Assembly: GCF_000308475.2 (NCBI RefSeq) | Contig: NZ_BAFT02000016.1 | Coordinates: 1-64,000, forward strand | Length of the DNA: 64,000 nucleotides | From: Nocardia brasiliensis NBRC 14402 | GTDB lineage: Bacteria; Actinomycetota; Actinomycetes; Mycobacteriales; Mycobacteriaceae | Direction: 5' to 3' | Shown here: positions 55,601 through 64,000 of the stretch, piece by piece | Position numbering within the stretch: the stretch's first letter is position 1 | Layout: each line of letters starts with the position of its first letter | Notes under the pieces: model-generated | Databases searched by the model: none | What the model saw: only the letters and a program-made list of their open reading frames with translations | What the model was told of the DNA's origin: nothing | Translations under genes and position numbers: made by a program

Positions 55601-58600
55601 AGCGGAATCGAGTCGAGCACGACCAGGTAGCCGGGCACCATGTATCCCGGCAGCTCGCCTGCCACCCGCACGCGCAGCCTTTCGGTGTCCAACCGCACGC
55701 CCGGGGCGGGCAGCACGTAGGACACCAGCACCGTCGCCCCGGCGGGCCCGGCGCGGCCGATCGTCACCGCGTACTCGACCTCCTCGTCGCGCGAGAGCAC
55801 GGCGTCGATCTCGCCGAGTTCGATGCGCAGGCCACGGATCTTGACCTGGAAGTCGCTGCGGCCCAGGTATTCCAGTTCGTAGTCGCCGCGCTGCCCGACG
55901 ACCCAGCGCACCATGTCCCCGGTCCGGTACATCCGTGCGCCGGGCGCGCCGTAGGGATCGGCGACGAAGCGACCGGCGGTCATCTCGAAACGATTGAAGT
56001 AGCCGCGGGCGAGTGCCGGTCCGGCCAGGTACAACTCGCCCGGTACCCCGACCGGGACCGCGCGCAGCCAGGTGTCGAGCACCATGGTGGCGGCGCCGCG
56101 GATCGGGCCGCCGATGGTGATCGGTTCGCCCGCGACGAGTTCGGCGGGCCCGGTCGCCCAGATGCTGAACTCGGTCGGTCCGTAGAGGTTCACCATCCGC
56201 CGCCCGATCGACCAGCGGTCGATGAGCTCTGGGGTGGCCGCCTCGCCGGCCACCGCGAGCACGCGCAGTTGGTCGAGTCCGGTGGGTTCCATGGTGGCCA
56301 GCGCCGAGGGCGTGATCACCGCGTGGGTCACCCGTTCGGTGCGCAGCAGCTGTTCCAGCTCGGCGCCGCCGTAGACGTCCGGCGGCGACACCACGAGCCT
56401 GCCGCCCGCGCCGTGCGCGGTGAGCAGTTCGAAGACCGAGGCGTCGAAGCTCGGCGAGGCCACCTGCAGGGCACTCGCCGTCGGATCGAGGGCGAGTGTT
56501 TCCCGTTGGGCGGACACGAGATTCGCGATGCCGCGGTGACTGAGCAGCACCGCCTTCGGTTTCCCGGTGGAGCCCGAGGTGTAGATGAGGTACGCCGTTT
56601 GGTCGAGGTCGATCGGGCCGCCGCGTTCGTCGTCGGTGATCGGGTCGGCGGACACGGTCATCACCCGGCGGATCGTGTTCAGATCGTCGAGCAGCAGCCA
56701 GTCGATGCTGCCGGGCAGCGTCTCACCGGTCGCGGTGACGGTGACCCCGATGGGCGCTTTCGAGTCGGTGAGCATGTGCTCGATCCGCTCGACCGGATAG
56801 TTGGGGTCCAGCGGCGCGAAGGCCGCGCCGGATTTGGCTAGTGCCCAGACCGCCACCACCGATTCCAGCGAGCGGGTGAGCGCCAGCACCACGAAGACCT
56901 CGCGGCCGACACCGCGGCTCAGCAGCAGCCGCGCGAAGCGGTTCGACCAGGCGTCGAGTTCGCCGTAGGACATGGTGAGTTCGCCCGCACTGACCGCGAT
57001 GGCGTCGGGATCGATCGCCGCACCCGCGGCGAGGATCTCCGGAAGTGTGCTGAGCGCCAGCGATTCGGGCCCGTGCACCGGCAGCAGCGCCGCGCGCTCG
57101 GCCGCGTCGCAGTACTGCACCTGCGAGACCAGCGCCCGCGGATTGTCGGCGAGCTGGGTGAGCAGCCGGACGAAACGATCGAGCAGCGGTCGCGCCGCGG
57201 CGGGCTCGAGCTGGTCGGCCATGAATTTCAAGGTGATCCGCAGGGTGTCGCGGCCGTTGTCGCCGCGCAGCGGAATGACCATGAGGTTCAACGGGTACGG
57301 CGTGGCGTCGGTGCCTGCCACGTCGAGCACCCGCATGCCCGCGATGTCGAGCGCCTGGGACAGGGCCTCGCGGTCGATCGGATACGACTCGAAAACCGTG
57401 AGTGTGTCGAACAATTCGGCGAGCCCCACGGCCTGATGGATGGCCGCCAGGCCGACGTGCTGATGATCGAGCAACCGAGCCTGCTCGGCTTGCAGCCGGG
57501 CGAGCAGATCGACCACCTGCTCGGCCGGATCGAGCTGCACCCGCACGGGCAGCGTATTGATGAACAGGCCCACCATCTCTTCGACACCGGCCAGCTCCGG
57601 GGGACGCCCGGACACGGTGCCGCCGAACACCACATCGGTGCGGCCGGTACGCATCGCGAGCAGCATCGCCCAGCTCGCCTGCACCAGAGTATTGACGGTG
57701 GCGCCGGATTCACGCGCGGCGGCTTCCAGACGGGCGACCGTGTCGGCGGACAGGTCGGTGGACAGCATCCCCGTCTCGGTCGATTCGATCCCGGCCAGGG
57801 TGGGCACCGCGCGGGTGGGGGTGTCGATACCGGCCAGCGACTGCCGCCATGCGGCGATCGAGGCGTCGTTGTCCTGTTCGCGCAGCCAGCCGAGGAATTC
57901 GCGGTAGGAGTGCGCGGGCGCCAGCGCGGTCGCATCGCCCGAGGTGACGTAGAGCGTCAGCAGTTCGCGCACCAGCAGCGGCGTCGACCAACCGTCGAGC
58001 ACCAGATGGTGATTGGTCAACACGAACCGGTACGCCTCGGCGTCGGTGCGGATCAGCGTGCACCGGATCAACGGCGGCTTGGTGAGTTCGAATCGGGTGT
58101 GCGCGTCCAGCGCGATCACCCGATCGAGTTCGCGCTGCCGCTGATCGGGATCGGCGATGCCGGTCAGATCCACCTCGTGCCAGCCGATCTCGGCCGCGGC
58201 CAGCACGAGCTGGCGTGGGCCGTCGTCGGTTTCCACGAAGGCGACCCGCAGATTCTCGTGTCTGGACACCAATGCCTGTGCGGCCGTGCGCAATCGGGCC
58301 GCGTCGACCGTGCCCGCCAGGGTGAGCAGGGATTGCACGGTGTAGCCGTCGGCGGTGTCCGAGTCGTACAGCGCATGGAAGAGCAGGCCGTACTGCAGGG
58401 GCGAGAGCGGCCAGACGTCGGCGAGGTCGCGGTAATCGCTCTCCCAGGTGTCGATCTGGGCCTGGGTGACCGGGACGAGGTCGAAGTCCGAGGGCGTGCG
58501 TCCGCCCGCTCCCGCGCTCGTCGCGTGCGCGGCGAGCCCGCGCAGCGCCTCGGCCCACAGCTCGGCCAGCTGGTCCACCTCGGCGGCGGCGAGCAGTCGG

Positions 58601-61600
58601 GAGGCGTAGGCCCAGGTCACTTCCAGACCCGCGTCGGTGCGCACGGCGTTGATGTCGACGACCGCGGCCAAGGGCGCCCGATCGTCCTGCGTCGCCGTGA
58701 AACGTTGCGGCAGCCAAGGTCCCGTGTCCGCGCCGGTGGTCGCCCGGCCCAGATAGTTGAAGCTGATCTGCGGGGTCGGACCGGCGGCGAGCGCCGCGGC
58801 AGACTCGGCGTGCAGATAGCGCAGCATGCCGAAGCCGATGCCCTTGTCCGGCACCGTGCGCAGCTGTTCCTTCGCCGCCTTGATCGCCGCGCCTGCCGCG
58901 GCCCCACCGGCGAACGCCTCGTCCAGATCGATCCCCGTCAGGTCGATCGCCACGGGATACACACTGGTGAACCAGCCGACCGTGCGCGCGACGTCGGCGC
59001 CGGGCAAGATCTCCTCCGCCCGGCCGTGGCCTTCCAGCGTAAACAGCGTCGCGTGCCGGTCCCGCCACCGGCCGACCGCCAGCGCGAGCGCGGCCAGCAG
59101 CACATCGTCCGCGCTGCAATGGAATCGGTCGGGAGCGGTGGTCAGCACGGCGGCCGCGATCTCGGGGACGATCACCGTTTGCCGCTGGGCCATGGTGGCG
59201 ACGACATCGACCTCGGGATCCAAGGTAGCGGTGCCGAACGCCGGGTCCGGCGTCGCCAGGATCTCCTGCCAGAGCGGCAGTTCGGCGGTGCGTTCGGCGG
59301 CTTGCTCGGCTTGGCCGTGCGCCCAGCGCCGGAACGAGGTGCCGACCGGCGCGAGGGTGCCGCCCATGGCGGCGGTCGCGAGGTCCGGCAGCAGGATGCG
59401 CCAGGAGACGCCGTCGGTCACCAGATGGTGCAGCACCAGCCAGAGCGCGGGCTCGTCCGCTTCGAGCAGTACGAAACGCGCGACCACGCCTGCCGCCGGA
59501 TCGAGCAGGTCGGCGGCGCGCTGCAATTCGCGTTCCGCGCTGTCCGCGTCCGCCCGCACCGCCTCGACCAGGGACTCGGCGTCGATGGCGCCCGGTTCGG
59601 CCACCGTCCAGGACCAGCCGTCGTCGGTTCGGCGCAGCGTAGAGCGCAGCAGATCGTGCCGGTCCAGCAGTGCCTGCACCGCGGCGACGACCTGTTTCCG
59701 CTCGAAATTCGCGGGCAGGCCGACGAGTACCGCTTGCGCGAAACGTGGCCAGGTATCGCCCTGCGCCAGCATGGCGTGCACGATCGGGGTCAGTTCGACT
59801 TCGCCGACGCCACCGCCCGGCAGTTCGTGCACCACCTGCGCGGGCACCTCGGTCGCGACGGCGGCCAGCGCGGCAACGGTCTTGCGCTCGAACACATCTC
59901 GCGCGCTGAGGCCGAGGCCCGCGGCCTTCGCCCGCGACACGAGCTGAATGGAGACGATGCTGTCGCCGCCGAGCGCGAAGAAGCTCTCGTCGACGCCGAC
60001 CTGGTCGAGGCCGAGTACCTCCGCGAAGAGCGCGGCGAGGGTCTGCTCGCGCGGCGTGGACGGCGCCCGGCTGACGAGCGCGCGGGTGCCGAAATCCGGT
60101 GCGGGCAGCGCTTTGCGGTCCACCTTGCCGAGCGGGGTGAGCGGAACGTGCTCGAGCACCATCACCACGGCCGGCACCATGTACGCCGGGAGTGTCTCTC
60201 CGGCAGCCGCTTTCAACGCCTCGGGATGCACCTCGGCGCCGGGCCGCGGCAGGACGTAGGACACCAACGCGGTCGCGCCCGTGCCGGTCTCGGCGCCGAG
60301 CGTGATCGCGAAATCGATCTCGGGCAGTCGCTGCAGCGCCGCATCGATCTCGCCCAGCTCGATCCGGAAGCCGCGCACCTTCACCTGGAAATCGCTGCGG
60401 CCCTGGTACTCCAGCTCGAGCCGGTCACCGTGGCGGTGCCAGCGCACCAGGTCGCCGGTGCGATACATCCGCGCGCCCGCAGCGTACGGGTCGGCGACGA
60501 ACCGGCCTGCCGTGAGCCCGTTGCGCCGGTGATATCCGCGCGCCAGGCCGGGGCCCGCGAGATAAAGCTCCCCCAGGGTGCCGGGTGGCACCGGGCGCAG
60601 CCAGGGGTCCAGCACGACGGCGGCGACACCGCGGGCCAGGCCGCCGATGGTGACCGGTGCGCCCGGCACCAGCGGCCCGCTGAGGGTCGCGGTCACCGTG
60701 GTCTCGGTGGGGCCGTAGCCGTTGAGCAGCGTGCGGCCCGCCCACTTGGCCACCAGCTCCGGCGGGCAGGCGTCACCGCCCACGATCACCGTCCGCAGCT
60801 CGGGCAGGCTCGCCGGGTCCAGCGAACCGACCACTGCCGGAGTGACATTCAAATGCGTGACGCGGTGTGCCCGCAGCACCTCGGCCAGCTCCTCGCCCGC
60901 GTAGGCCGCGGGGGGCACGATCGCGAGGGTGGCGCCCGTCGCGAGCGTCACCAGGATCTCCTCGACCGAGATGTCGAAACTCGGCGAAACCGCGTGTGCG
61001 ACCACGGAGTCCGCGGTGACCCCGAATCCGGCGGCGGAGCCGGTCGCGAGGTTCGCCAGTCCGCGATGCGACACCGCCACACCCTTGGGCAGACCGGTGG
61101 AACCCGAGGTGTAGATGAGGTAGGCGATCTGGTCGAGGTGCAGCGCGCCGGTGCGTTCGGCGGCGGTGACGGCGGCCGAGTCCTGTTCGGCCACGATGTG
61201 ATCGGTGTCCGCGTCGTCGAGGGTCAACCAGTGCACCCGGTCCGGCAACGCGGTCCGCGCCGCCGCGACCGTCAGGCCCGCGACGACGCCGCTGTCGCCG
61301 ACCATGTGCTCGATCCGATCGGCCGGATAGGTCGGGTCGATCGGGACGAACGCCGCCCCGGTCTTGGCGACCGCGAGGGTGGCCAGCACGGATTCCAGCG
61401 AGCGCGGGATCGAGATCGCCACGGCGCGTTCAGGTCCGGCTCCTGCCGCGATCAGCACCCGGGCGAGGCGATTTGTGCGCTCGTCGACCTCCCGGTAGGT
61501 GAGCGCGACGTCGCCGGCGCGGATCGCGATCGCGTCCGGATCGAGACGTGCTCCGGCCGTGAGGATTTCGGGAAGAGTGCGGGCGGCCACACCTTCGGCC

Positions 61601-62979
61601 CCCGTGGCGGGCACCAGTTCGGCCCGTTCCTCCTCGGACACCACCGGCACCGTCGAGAGCGCCGCATCCGGCCCGGCCGTGAGGAACTCGTGCAGAAAGC
61701 GCAGGAAGCGTCGATGCTGCGCGGCCAATTCGGTGTCGCTGTACAGGTTCGCGTTGGCCTGGAAGTCGATGTGGGTGCTCTCGCCGCCCACGCCGGGATA
61801 GAAATTGAGGAACAGGTCATCGATCAGACCCGAGGTCAGCACGTGCAACCGCCCGGTCACCGGGCCGAGCTGAATCCTGGTGTCCACCATCATCAGGTTC
61901 ACCGAGGGGCCGAAGGACGCGGCCTCGTCCATCGACCAGCCCAGGTCGCGGAAGATGTCCTCCTGCCGGTACCGCTGCCTGCGCAGCGCGCTGGTCAGCT
62001 CGCCCTGCGCGGCCCGGATCACCTCGCCCACCGTGGTGGCCGGGGTCAGCCGCAGCCGCAACGGCACCACATTGGCGATCATCCCGCCGGAACGCCGCAG
62101 GATCGCGGTGGTGCGTGCCGAAACCGGCAGGCTCAGTACCACTTCGGCGGCACCGGTCATCGCCGCCAGGTAGGCGCCGAAGGCGGCGACCACGGTCGGC
62201 GCGACGCCGGAATCGGCCTCCTTGGCGACGGACTCCAGCAGGACCGCGGTGTCCGGCGGCAACGCACCGGCGAAGCGGCTGGGATGCGCGTCGACCTCGG
62301 CGGTGCGGCCCGCGAGGCTGACCGGATCGGCCACCCCGTCCAGATGGGTCAGCCAGTGCTCGCGGTCGGCCGCGAACCGATCCGAGGTGCGGTAGGCGAG
62401 ATCGGCCTCGACGATCTTGCGCAGATCCTCGGCCTTGGCCGCGGGCGGCTCCTCGCCCGCGAGCGCCGCGTTGTACAGCTCCCCGGTGCGCTGCACCATC
62501 GTCAGCGCGCCCATGCCGTCCAGCACGATGTGATGGATGCGGGAGTACCAGTACCAGCGGTCCTCGGCCAGCCGCAGCATCACCACCCGGACCAGCCGGT
62601 CGCGGGTGAGTTCGAGCGGCGCGTTGTATTCCGCGCGCATCCAGGCGTGCGCGGCGGCTTCGGGATCCGGCTCGCCGCGCAGGTCCAGCGTGATCAGGTT
62701 GTCGTCCAGGGTGGGGTCGACGAACTGGAACGGCTGACCGGCTACCTCCACCAATCGCAGATAGCCGGTGCCGAATTCGCGACCGGCCTGCCGGGCCGCG
62801 CGGGCGAGCAGGTCCAGCTCGATCGGACCGCGCAACTCGACGTACTGGGCGATCGAGATGGGAGTGTCGCCGGCGATGTGCTGTGCGAACCAGATGCCGC
62901 GCTGGGCCGCCGAGAGCGGGAAGGCGCCTTCGGGCAGACCGGTAGCGGTCTCGAGGGATGCGAGGGAAGGCTGTTGCAT
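49651..62979 (-). CDS. Trimodular nonribosomal peptide synthetase (siderophore-type)
   Basis: 4442 aa from ATG 62979 (AGGA upstream). Order by approximate residues: C1 10-440 ('HHIVLDG', 147); A1 460-965 ('[11 protein letters not shown]', 618); T1 970-1040 ('LGGDSIVS'); E1 1050-1495 ('HHLVTDG', 1183; 'NYLGR'); C2 1510-1970 ('HHLVLDG'); A2 1985-2480; T2 near 2516 ('LGGNSLSA'); C3 2575-3080 ('HHISADG', with a ~55-residue Ala/Ser/Gly insertion just before it); A3 3095-3595; T3 near 3635; E-like 3680-4150 with 'SRLLIDEAS' where E domains have HHxxxDG; TE 4175-4440 ('GWSFGG', 4269). The starting C domain suggests acyl or aryl priming, or uptake from another protein. A1 pocket residues by hand alignment (D-I-E-N-I-G-G-V-T) resemble N5-hydroxyornithine codes. 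A2 and A3 are not assigned. Confidence 0.9.
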   Translation of the reverse strand: MQQPSLASLETATGLPEGAFPLSAAQRGIWFAQHIAGDTPISIAQYVELRGPIELDLLARAARQAGREFGTGYLRLVEVAGQPFQFVDPTLDDNLITLDLRGEPDPEAAAHAWMRAEYNAPLELTRDRLVRVVMLRLAEDRWYWYSRIHHIVLDGMGALTMVQRTGELYNAALAGEEPPAAKAEDLRKIVEADLAYRTSDRFAADREHWLTHLDGVADPVSLAGRTAEVDAHPSRFAGALPPDTAVLLESVAKEADSGVAPTVVAAFGAYLAAMTGAAEVVLSLPVSARTTAILRRSGGMIANVVPLRLRLTPATTVGEVIRAAQGELTSALRRQRYRQEDIFRDLGWSMDEAASFGPSVNLMMVDTRIQLGPVTGRLHVLTSGLIDDLFLNFYPGVGGESTHIDFQANANLYSDTELAAQHRRFLRFLHEFLTAGPDAALSTVPVVSEEERAELVPATGAEGVAARTLPEILTAGARLDPDAIAIRAGDVALTYREVDERTNRLARVLIAAGAGPERAVAISIPRSLESVLATLAVAKTGAAFVPIDPTYPADRIEHMVGDSGVVAGLTVAAARTALPDRVHWLTLDDADTDHIVAEQDSAAVTAAERTGALHLDQIAYLIYTSGSTGLPKGVAVSHRGLANLATGSAAGFGVTADSVVAHAVSPSFDISVEEILVTLATGATLAIVPPAAYAGEELAEVLRAHRVTHLNVTPAVVGSLDPASLPELRTVIVGGDACPPELVAKWAGRTLLNGYGPTETTVTATLSGPLVPGAPVTIGGLARGVAAVVLDPWLRPVPPGTLGELYLAGPGLARGYHRRNGLTAGRFVADPYAAGARMYRTGDLVRWHRHGDRLELEYQGRSDFQVKVRGFRIELGEIDAALQRLPEIDFAITLGAETGTGATALVSYVLPRPGAEVHPEALKAAAGETLPAYMVPAVVMVLEHVPLTPLGKVDRKALPAPDFGTRALVSRAPSTPREQTLAALFAEVLGLDQVGVDESFFALGGDSIVSIQLVSRAKAAGLGLSARDVFERKTVAALAAVATEVPAQVVHELPGGGVGEVELTPIVHAMLAQGDTWPRFAQAVLVGLPANFERKQVVAAVQALLDRHDLLRSTLRRTDDGWSWTVAEPGAIDAESLVEAVRADADSAERELQRAADLLDPAAGVVARFVLLEADEPALWLVLHHLVTDGVSWRILLPDLATAAMGGTLAPVGTSFRRWAHGQAEQAAERTAELPLWQEILATPDPAFGTATLDPEVDVVATMAQRQTVIVPEIAAAVLTTAPDRFHCSADDVLLAALALAVGRWRDRHATLFTLEGHGRAEEILPGADVARTVGWFTSVYPVAIDLTGIDLDEAFAGGAAAGAAIKAAKEQLRTVPDKGIGFGMLRYLHAESAAALAAGPTPQISFNYLGRATTGADTGPWLPQRFTATQDDRAPLAAVVDINAVRTDAGLEVTWAYASRLLAAAEVDQLAELWAEALRGLAAHATSAGAGGRTPSDFDLVPVTQAQIDTWESDYRDLADVWPLSPLQYGLLFHALYDSDTADGYTVQSLLTLAGTVDAARLRTAAQALVSRHENLRVAFVETDDGPRQLVLAAAEIGWHEVDLTGIADPDQRQRELDRVIALDAHTRFELTKPPLIRCTLIRTDAEAYRFVLTNHHLVLDGWSTPLLVRELLTLYVTSGDATALAPAHSYREFLGWLREQDNDASIAAWRQSLAGIDTPTRAVPTLAGIESTETGMLSTDLSADTVARLEAAARESGATVNTLVQASWAMLLAMRTGRTDVVFGGTVSGRPPELAGVEEMVGLFINTLPVRVQLDPAEQVVDLLARLQAEQARLLDHQHVGLAAIHQAVGLAELFDTLTVFESYPIDREALSQALDIAGMRVLDVAGTDATPYPLNLMVIPLRGDNGRDTLRITLKFMADQLEPAAARPLLDRFVRLLTQLADNPRALVSQVQYCDAAERAALLPVHGPESLALSTLPEILAAGAAIDPDAIAVSAGELTMSYGELDAWSNRFARLLLSRGVGREVFVVLALTRSLESVVAVWALAKSGAAFAPLDPNYPVERIEHMLTDSKAPIGVTVTATGETLPGSIDWLLLDDLNTIRRVMTVSADPITDDERGGPIDLDQTAYLIYTSGSTGKPKAVLLSHRGIANLVSAQRETLALDPTASALQVASPSFDASVFELLTAHGAGGRLVVSPPDVYGGAELEQLLRTERVTHAVITPSALATMEPTGLDQLRVLAVAGEAATPELIDRWSIGRRMVNLYGPTEFSIWATGPAELVAGEPITIGGPIRGAATMVLDTWLRAVPVGVPGELYLAGPALARGYFNRFEMTAGRFVADPYGAPGARMYRTGDMVRWVVGQRGDYELEYLGRSDFQVKIRGLRIELGEIDAVLSRDEEVEYAVTIGRAGPAGATVLVSYVLPAPGVRLDTERLRVRVAGELPGYMVPGYLVVLDSIPLTPVGKLDRKALPVPDFSDANRPYLAPRTPVEQAVAEVFADVLGTERVGVDQSFFELGGNSLSATKVVARVNSALGSTIALRDLFDAPTVAQLSARVVPATDGAPGRFALAPRIRPDRIPLSPAQQRMWVLNRLDPGSPAYNIAVALRLTGTLDVDAMRHALTDVVRRHESLRTIYPADAEGPRQVIMNAESADPGLVVVDTEDGTALRTRINALADTGFDISHEPPLRVGLFRVTAGSVAATDTTRAAGPVSSGAVGGAPAVSSGAFAGVPAVASGHATAEPSPVAEAAAVHVVVLVVHHISADGASMAPLATDLVAAYSERAAGADTTRVPLTVQYADFALWHREVLGSETDPDSLAARQIRYWTETLADAPEVLELPADRPRPAVQSMHSADVEFTIEAELHSALVEFAATQQTSLFMVVHAALAVLLARLGGTDDVVIGTPVAGRGEAALDELVGMFVNTLALRTVVDPGLGFAEFLHAVRTADLDAFAHADVSFERLVQALNPARSTAHHPLFQVSLSLQNFVEPVLELPGLRLEVEDFDRRASQFDLTLDLRERFDASGPAGLAGVLTYATDLFDAATVSSFVTRWRRILAAVLARPDVRVADIELLDDQERAQLIPVRGFDSVGATTLPALLAATVARYPQRPAVVAAGDTTTYRELDTHANRLARLLLEAGAGPETVVALGLPRSPDLLTGMWAAAKIGAAFLPVDPKHPIERIDHMLTDSGARVGLTLRAYRDLLPDSTDWLVLDDLDVVQRWSAADARPVRDQELPRPIRLDNPAWLIYTSGSTGTPKGVSVTHRGIADFVAAQGDLLDLDEESRVLHVASPSFDASILEALMAFGWGGASVVSPAGVFGGGALAELIDAEHVTHVMITPSALATIDPAGVPEVRVLAVGGEAVGAELVERWCGHRRGLRMVNLYGPTEFTVVATGAAVRVGAPVSLGPPIRGAAAMVLDARLRPVPIGVAGELYLAGPALARGYHARPSLTAGRFVTNPYGAPGERMYRTGDLVRWTRADTHGGPVLEYLGRTDFQVKVRGQRIELGEIDAVLGRADGVDFALTLGVSGPAGTTVLAAYLVRKPGVELDLAQIREFAAEALPGYMVPAAFVVLDEIPLTAVGKLDRKALPAPQFSAAETEYRAPRTATEEALAQIVAGLLGLDRVGIDASFFELGGDSILAIQLVSQAKQRGIDCTPLQVFEHRTVAALAAAVDGTGAVAPLAELPGGGVGDLPLPPTTRYLLEQDSGFLRAARIATLELPIGIERAQLDTTLAAVIDRHDMLRARLRRAGGDWRLQVGEPGSVAVGALVRRVEFDAAADSVDLREYVLAELDSPANRQDPANGVVLRCLWLDPVGDAGARTSAGRLLVLASRLLIDEASWAILLPDLIAAWAQVRVGNTAVLAETGTSMRRWAHALVDEAHSATRVLELGYWQGVLAGADPMVGSRALDPAVDRTRRLRTVRCEASAEVTATVCTDLPRLFAADTEHVLLTALTLALLRWRAQRSGAAGTDTLLRLEGRGRQADVVPGASLSRTIGSLAGHYPVRLELAQVDVDAALAAGPALGTAIRTVKQQLNAVPDNGIGFGMLRYLNQDTGAQLRTAKGAPGQIGFRYHGAESASDVPAGLDGLGWTRTGEFGELFAAADADLPVLSVLEVHATVVDGKLRADFTFPQTLLHRAEIAGLAGLWLDALGAAAEFARTPAAKLAAEEEAAAARPAPDLALGLDVVLPIRPDGTEPALFCIHPSSGISWSYLGFAQTLRPGRPIYALQAPDLSGREPSLRSIEEFADRYAREIRALQPSGPYHLLGWSFGGVLAHAVAARLQADGHRVGLVALLDSDTADVDGSDVEQLTAGAFVNSFGAIFGIHDVPAEATASEAAERIRARLGGLALVDADMIERLTESYNAAARSRAGYQRPVFDGDLLYFSATVDSSDIVGPDGWRPYATGSVVNHDIEVTHNELTAPHVLPIIARVLDEHLEGQQ

Positions 62980-63138
62980 GAATAGTCCTACGTTCTTACC
63001 GCTCACAGCTGCGCGGCTGTGACCGCCGCTGGCTTCCGCGGTAGTGGTAGTACCTGCCGCACAGCTTCGCGACAGGTTCATTCTGAACCGATGACGTGTG
63101 CACCGATGGGTGTTTGCCGACATGTGGTACCCGGACAC

Positions 63139-63178
63139 GCGACAGGCGCGCCCGAACGACGTCGGGCGCGCCTGTCGC
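63139..63178 (-). terminator. Perfect 17-bp hairpin terminator upstream of the NRPS gene
   Basis: GCGACAGGCGCGCCCGA (63139-63155) and TCGGGCGCGCCTGTCGC (63162-63178) form a perfect stem with a 6-nt loop, 4 bases after the stop of the 63182 gene. It separates that gene from the NRPS operon, which must have its own promoter in 62980-63138. Confidence 0.88.
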
Positions 63179-63181
63179 AGC

Positions 63182-63634
63182 TCAGGCCGCGAGCGGGTGG
63201 TCGGCGGGGGTGAGCGGGGCGTCGGAGCCCGCGAGGTAGCGCTGCAGGGTCGAGCGATCGTCGAGCACCAGCCAGTCGATCGCGTCGGTGAGCTCGCCGC
63301 GGCGGGCCTTGGTGGTGACCCCGACCGTGGTGCCGAGGGCGAACGAGGCGTCGCCGGTGGCCGGGACCGGGATGGCGCCGATCTTCACCGTGGCGCGCTC
63401 GGCGACCACCGATTCGATCTCGTCGTCGATCGCGATCGCGACGCGGGTGTCGAGGCCGGCGCCGAGCCCGAGCAGCAGCCGACCCAGGCGGTTGGACCAG
63501 CGGTCCAGCTCGGCGTAGGTGAGGGCGCAATCGGGGGTGGACGCCACGACCGCGTTCGGATCGACCACGGCGACGGGCCGCGCGAGCGGCAGCAGGCGGA
63601 GGTTGTCGGTCTGCGATGCGGTCAGCGTGTTCAT
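63182..63634 (-). CDS. Free-standing N-terminal fragment of an adenylation (AMP-binding) domain
   Basis: 150 aa from ATG 63634 (AGGGA ribosome site). It matches only the first subdomain part of NRPS adenylation domains: '[23 protein letters not shown]' (part), then '[23 protein letters not shown]' and '[10 protein letters not shown]'. The phosphate-binding loop, core A5-A10 and Lys are absent, so it cannot be an active adenylase. It is complete in itself: own ribosome site, stop and terminator. It is either a decayed relic of an A domain, or a small auxiliary protein. Confidence 0.7.
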   Translation of the reverse strand: MNTLTASQTDNLRLLPLARPVAVVDPNAVVASTPDCALTYAELDRWSNRLGRLLLGLGAGLDTRVAIAIDDEIESVVAERATVKIGAIPVPATGDASFALGTTVGVTTKARRGELTDAIDWLVLDDRSTLQRYLAGSDAPLTPADHPLAA

Positions 63635-63794
63635 GATGTCCGTCCCTCGAAGTCTCGGAGAAGAGGTTTCTTGCTTGCCTCTAATCTCGGCTACGAGGGC
63701 GAACTTCGACAGCAACCCAAGCGCTGGACGCGGTCCCTCCCAGGGTGTGCGTTTTTCACCCCAGGGGGTACCGCGGTATCTGGTACCGCCGCGG

Positions 63795-64000
63795 TCAGTC
63801 GGTGACGAATCCGTTCAGGGTGCCGGTCAGATCGGTGAGCAGCGCCCGCGCGGCGGTGAGACCGTTGCCGTGCCAGACGGTGTCCTCGACCGCGAAGACC
63901 CGCTTGTCGGTCGAGGCGCCGAGATCCTTGAACGCCGCCGAGCGCATCACCTGCTCGCCGTGCTTCTTCCCGTCCGCGCCGGCCAGCAGCACATAGATCA
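63795..64000 (-). CDS. Iron-siderophore ABC transporter substrate-binding protein, C-terminal end (runs off right edge)
   Basis: The visible 68 residues (ending at the stop at 63795) read 'IYVLLAGADGKKHGEQVM...RVFAVEDTVWHGNGLTAARALLTDL' in parts, which is the second-lobe C-terminus of the FecB/FepB-type siderophore-binding lipoprotein family. Its place next to the NRPS supports a siderophore locus. The lipobox and most of the protein lie outside the window. Confidence 0.8.
   Translation of the reverse strand, partial: IYVLLAGADGKKHGEQVMRSAAFKDLGASTDKRVFAVEDTVWHGNGLTAARALLTDLTGTLNGFVTD

Noticed and set aside
53119..62985. Very long plus-strand open frames (1240 and 1970 codons) opposite the NRPS
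   Set aside because: They mirror the codon bias of the GC-rich NRPS on the other strand. The sequences are rich in Arg/Gly/His, with no domains and no ribosome sites.
63639..63700. Possible iron-regulator (IdeR/DmdR) box near the NRPS region
   Set aside because: The stretch around CTTGCCTCTAATCTC has only partial likeness to TTAGGTTAGGCTAACC; too weak to call, though iron control is expected.

Overview
This window looks like chromosome from a high-GC mycolic-acid-type actinomycete, most likely Nocardia or a close relative. The cues are GC-biased codon use, many GTG/TTG starts, a class Ib ribonucleotide reductase split into nrdHIE and a distant nrdF, a DprE1-like oxidase, an Ami1-type amidase, several Nocardia-style secreted proteins of unknown function, and a large siderophore-type NRPS locus at the right end. 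I see no rRNA, tRNA, prophage, insertion sequence or CRISPR array. The genus is inferred from gene content only.

Region by region. 1-2.4 kb: two small exported proteins with near-identical promoter/leader regions, then an MHS-type MFS transporter. 2.7-5.9 kb: a sensor kinase / response regulator / Lnt-like acyltransferase operon in which the kinase and the acyltransferase-like gene are both damaged while the regulator is intact. 6-12.6 kb: a YrhB/Imm35-like protein, a TetR-DoxX divergent pair, a PaaI thioesterase, an MFS efflux pump, a short second Rho factor with a long leader, an exported protein with hydrophobic C-terminal segments, and an SDR. 12.6-18.6 kb: a secreted protein, an ECF sigma factor, an Ami1-like amidase with an 18-bp tandem repeat, a CobW-type GTPase and an AraC regulator. 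18.8-23 kb: molybdenum cofactor genes moeA, a moaC-mog fusion and moaE on one strand, with moaA-moaD diverging. 23-25.8 kb: two tandem DGPF/YCII genes, each behind the same TGTAGA-N17-CGTC element, followed by an ECF42-type sigma factor. 25.9-28 kb: nadE and a TetR/FMN-reductase pair with a clear operator.

28-46 kb: nrdHIE and, 14 kb further on, nrdF, each preceded by paired NrdR-like boxes. Between them are an LLM oxidoreductase, a GT1 glycosyltransferase, a DJ-1/PfpI protein, an mgtE Mg2+ transporter with a proline/arginine-rich 18-aa leader peptide in its 5' leader, a CAP-domain secreted protein, a stand-alone mraY paralog, an SRPBCC-arsR pair with operator, a DprE1 paralog with Ser at the benzothiazinone-target Cys position, a GNAT and a DUF5753-type XRE regulator. 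Next to the regulator lies a gene-free ~0.9 kb stretch with 19-bp-phased repeats and GGAAC palindromes. 46.1-47 kb is a candidate toxin-antitoxin pair.

47-64 kb: an overlapping operon read right to left. A 4442-residue trimodular NRPS (C-A-T-E-C-A-T-C-A-T-E*-TE) is followed by a DrrA-type ATPase and two ABC-2 permeases. Upstream lie a separately terminated fragment-sized adenylation protein and the end of a siderophore-binding lipoprotein-type gene. The first adenylation pocket resembles hydroxyornithine codes, so a hydroxamate siderophore is the working hypothesis. The last epimerase-like domain has lost its catalytic motif.
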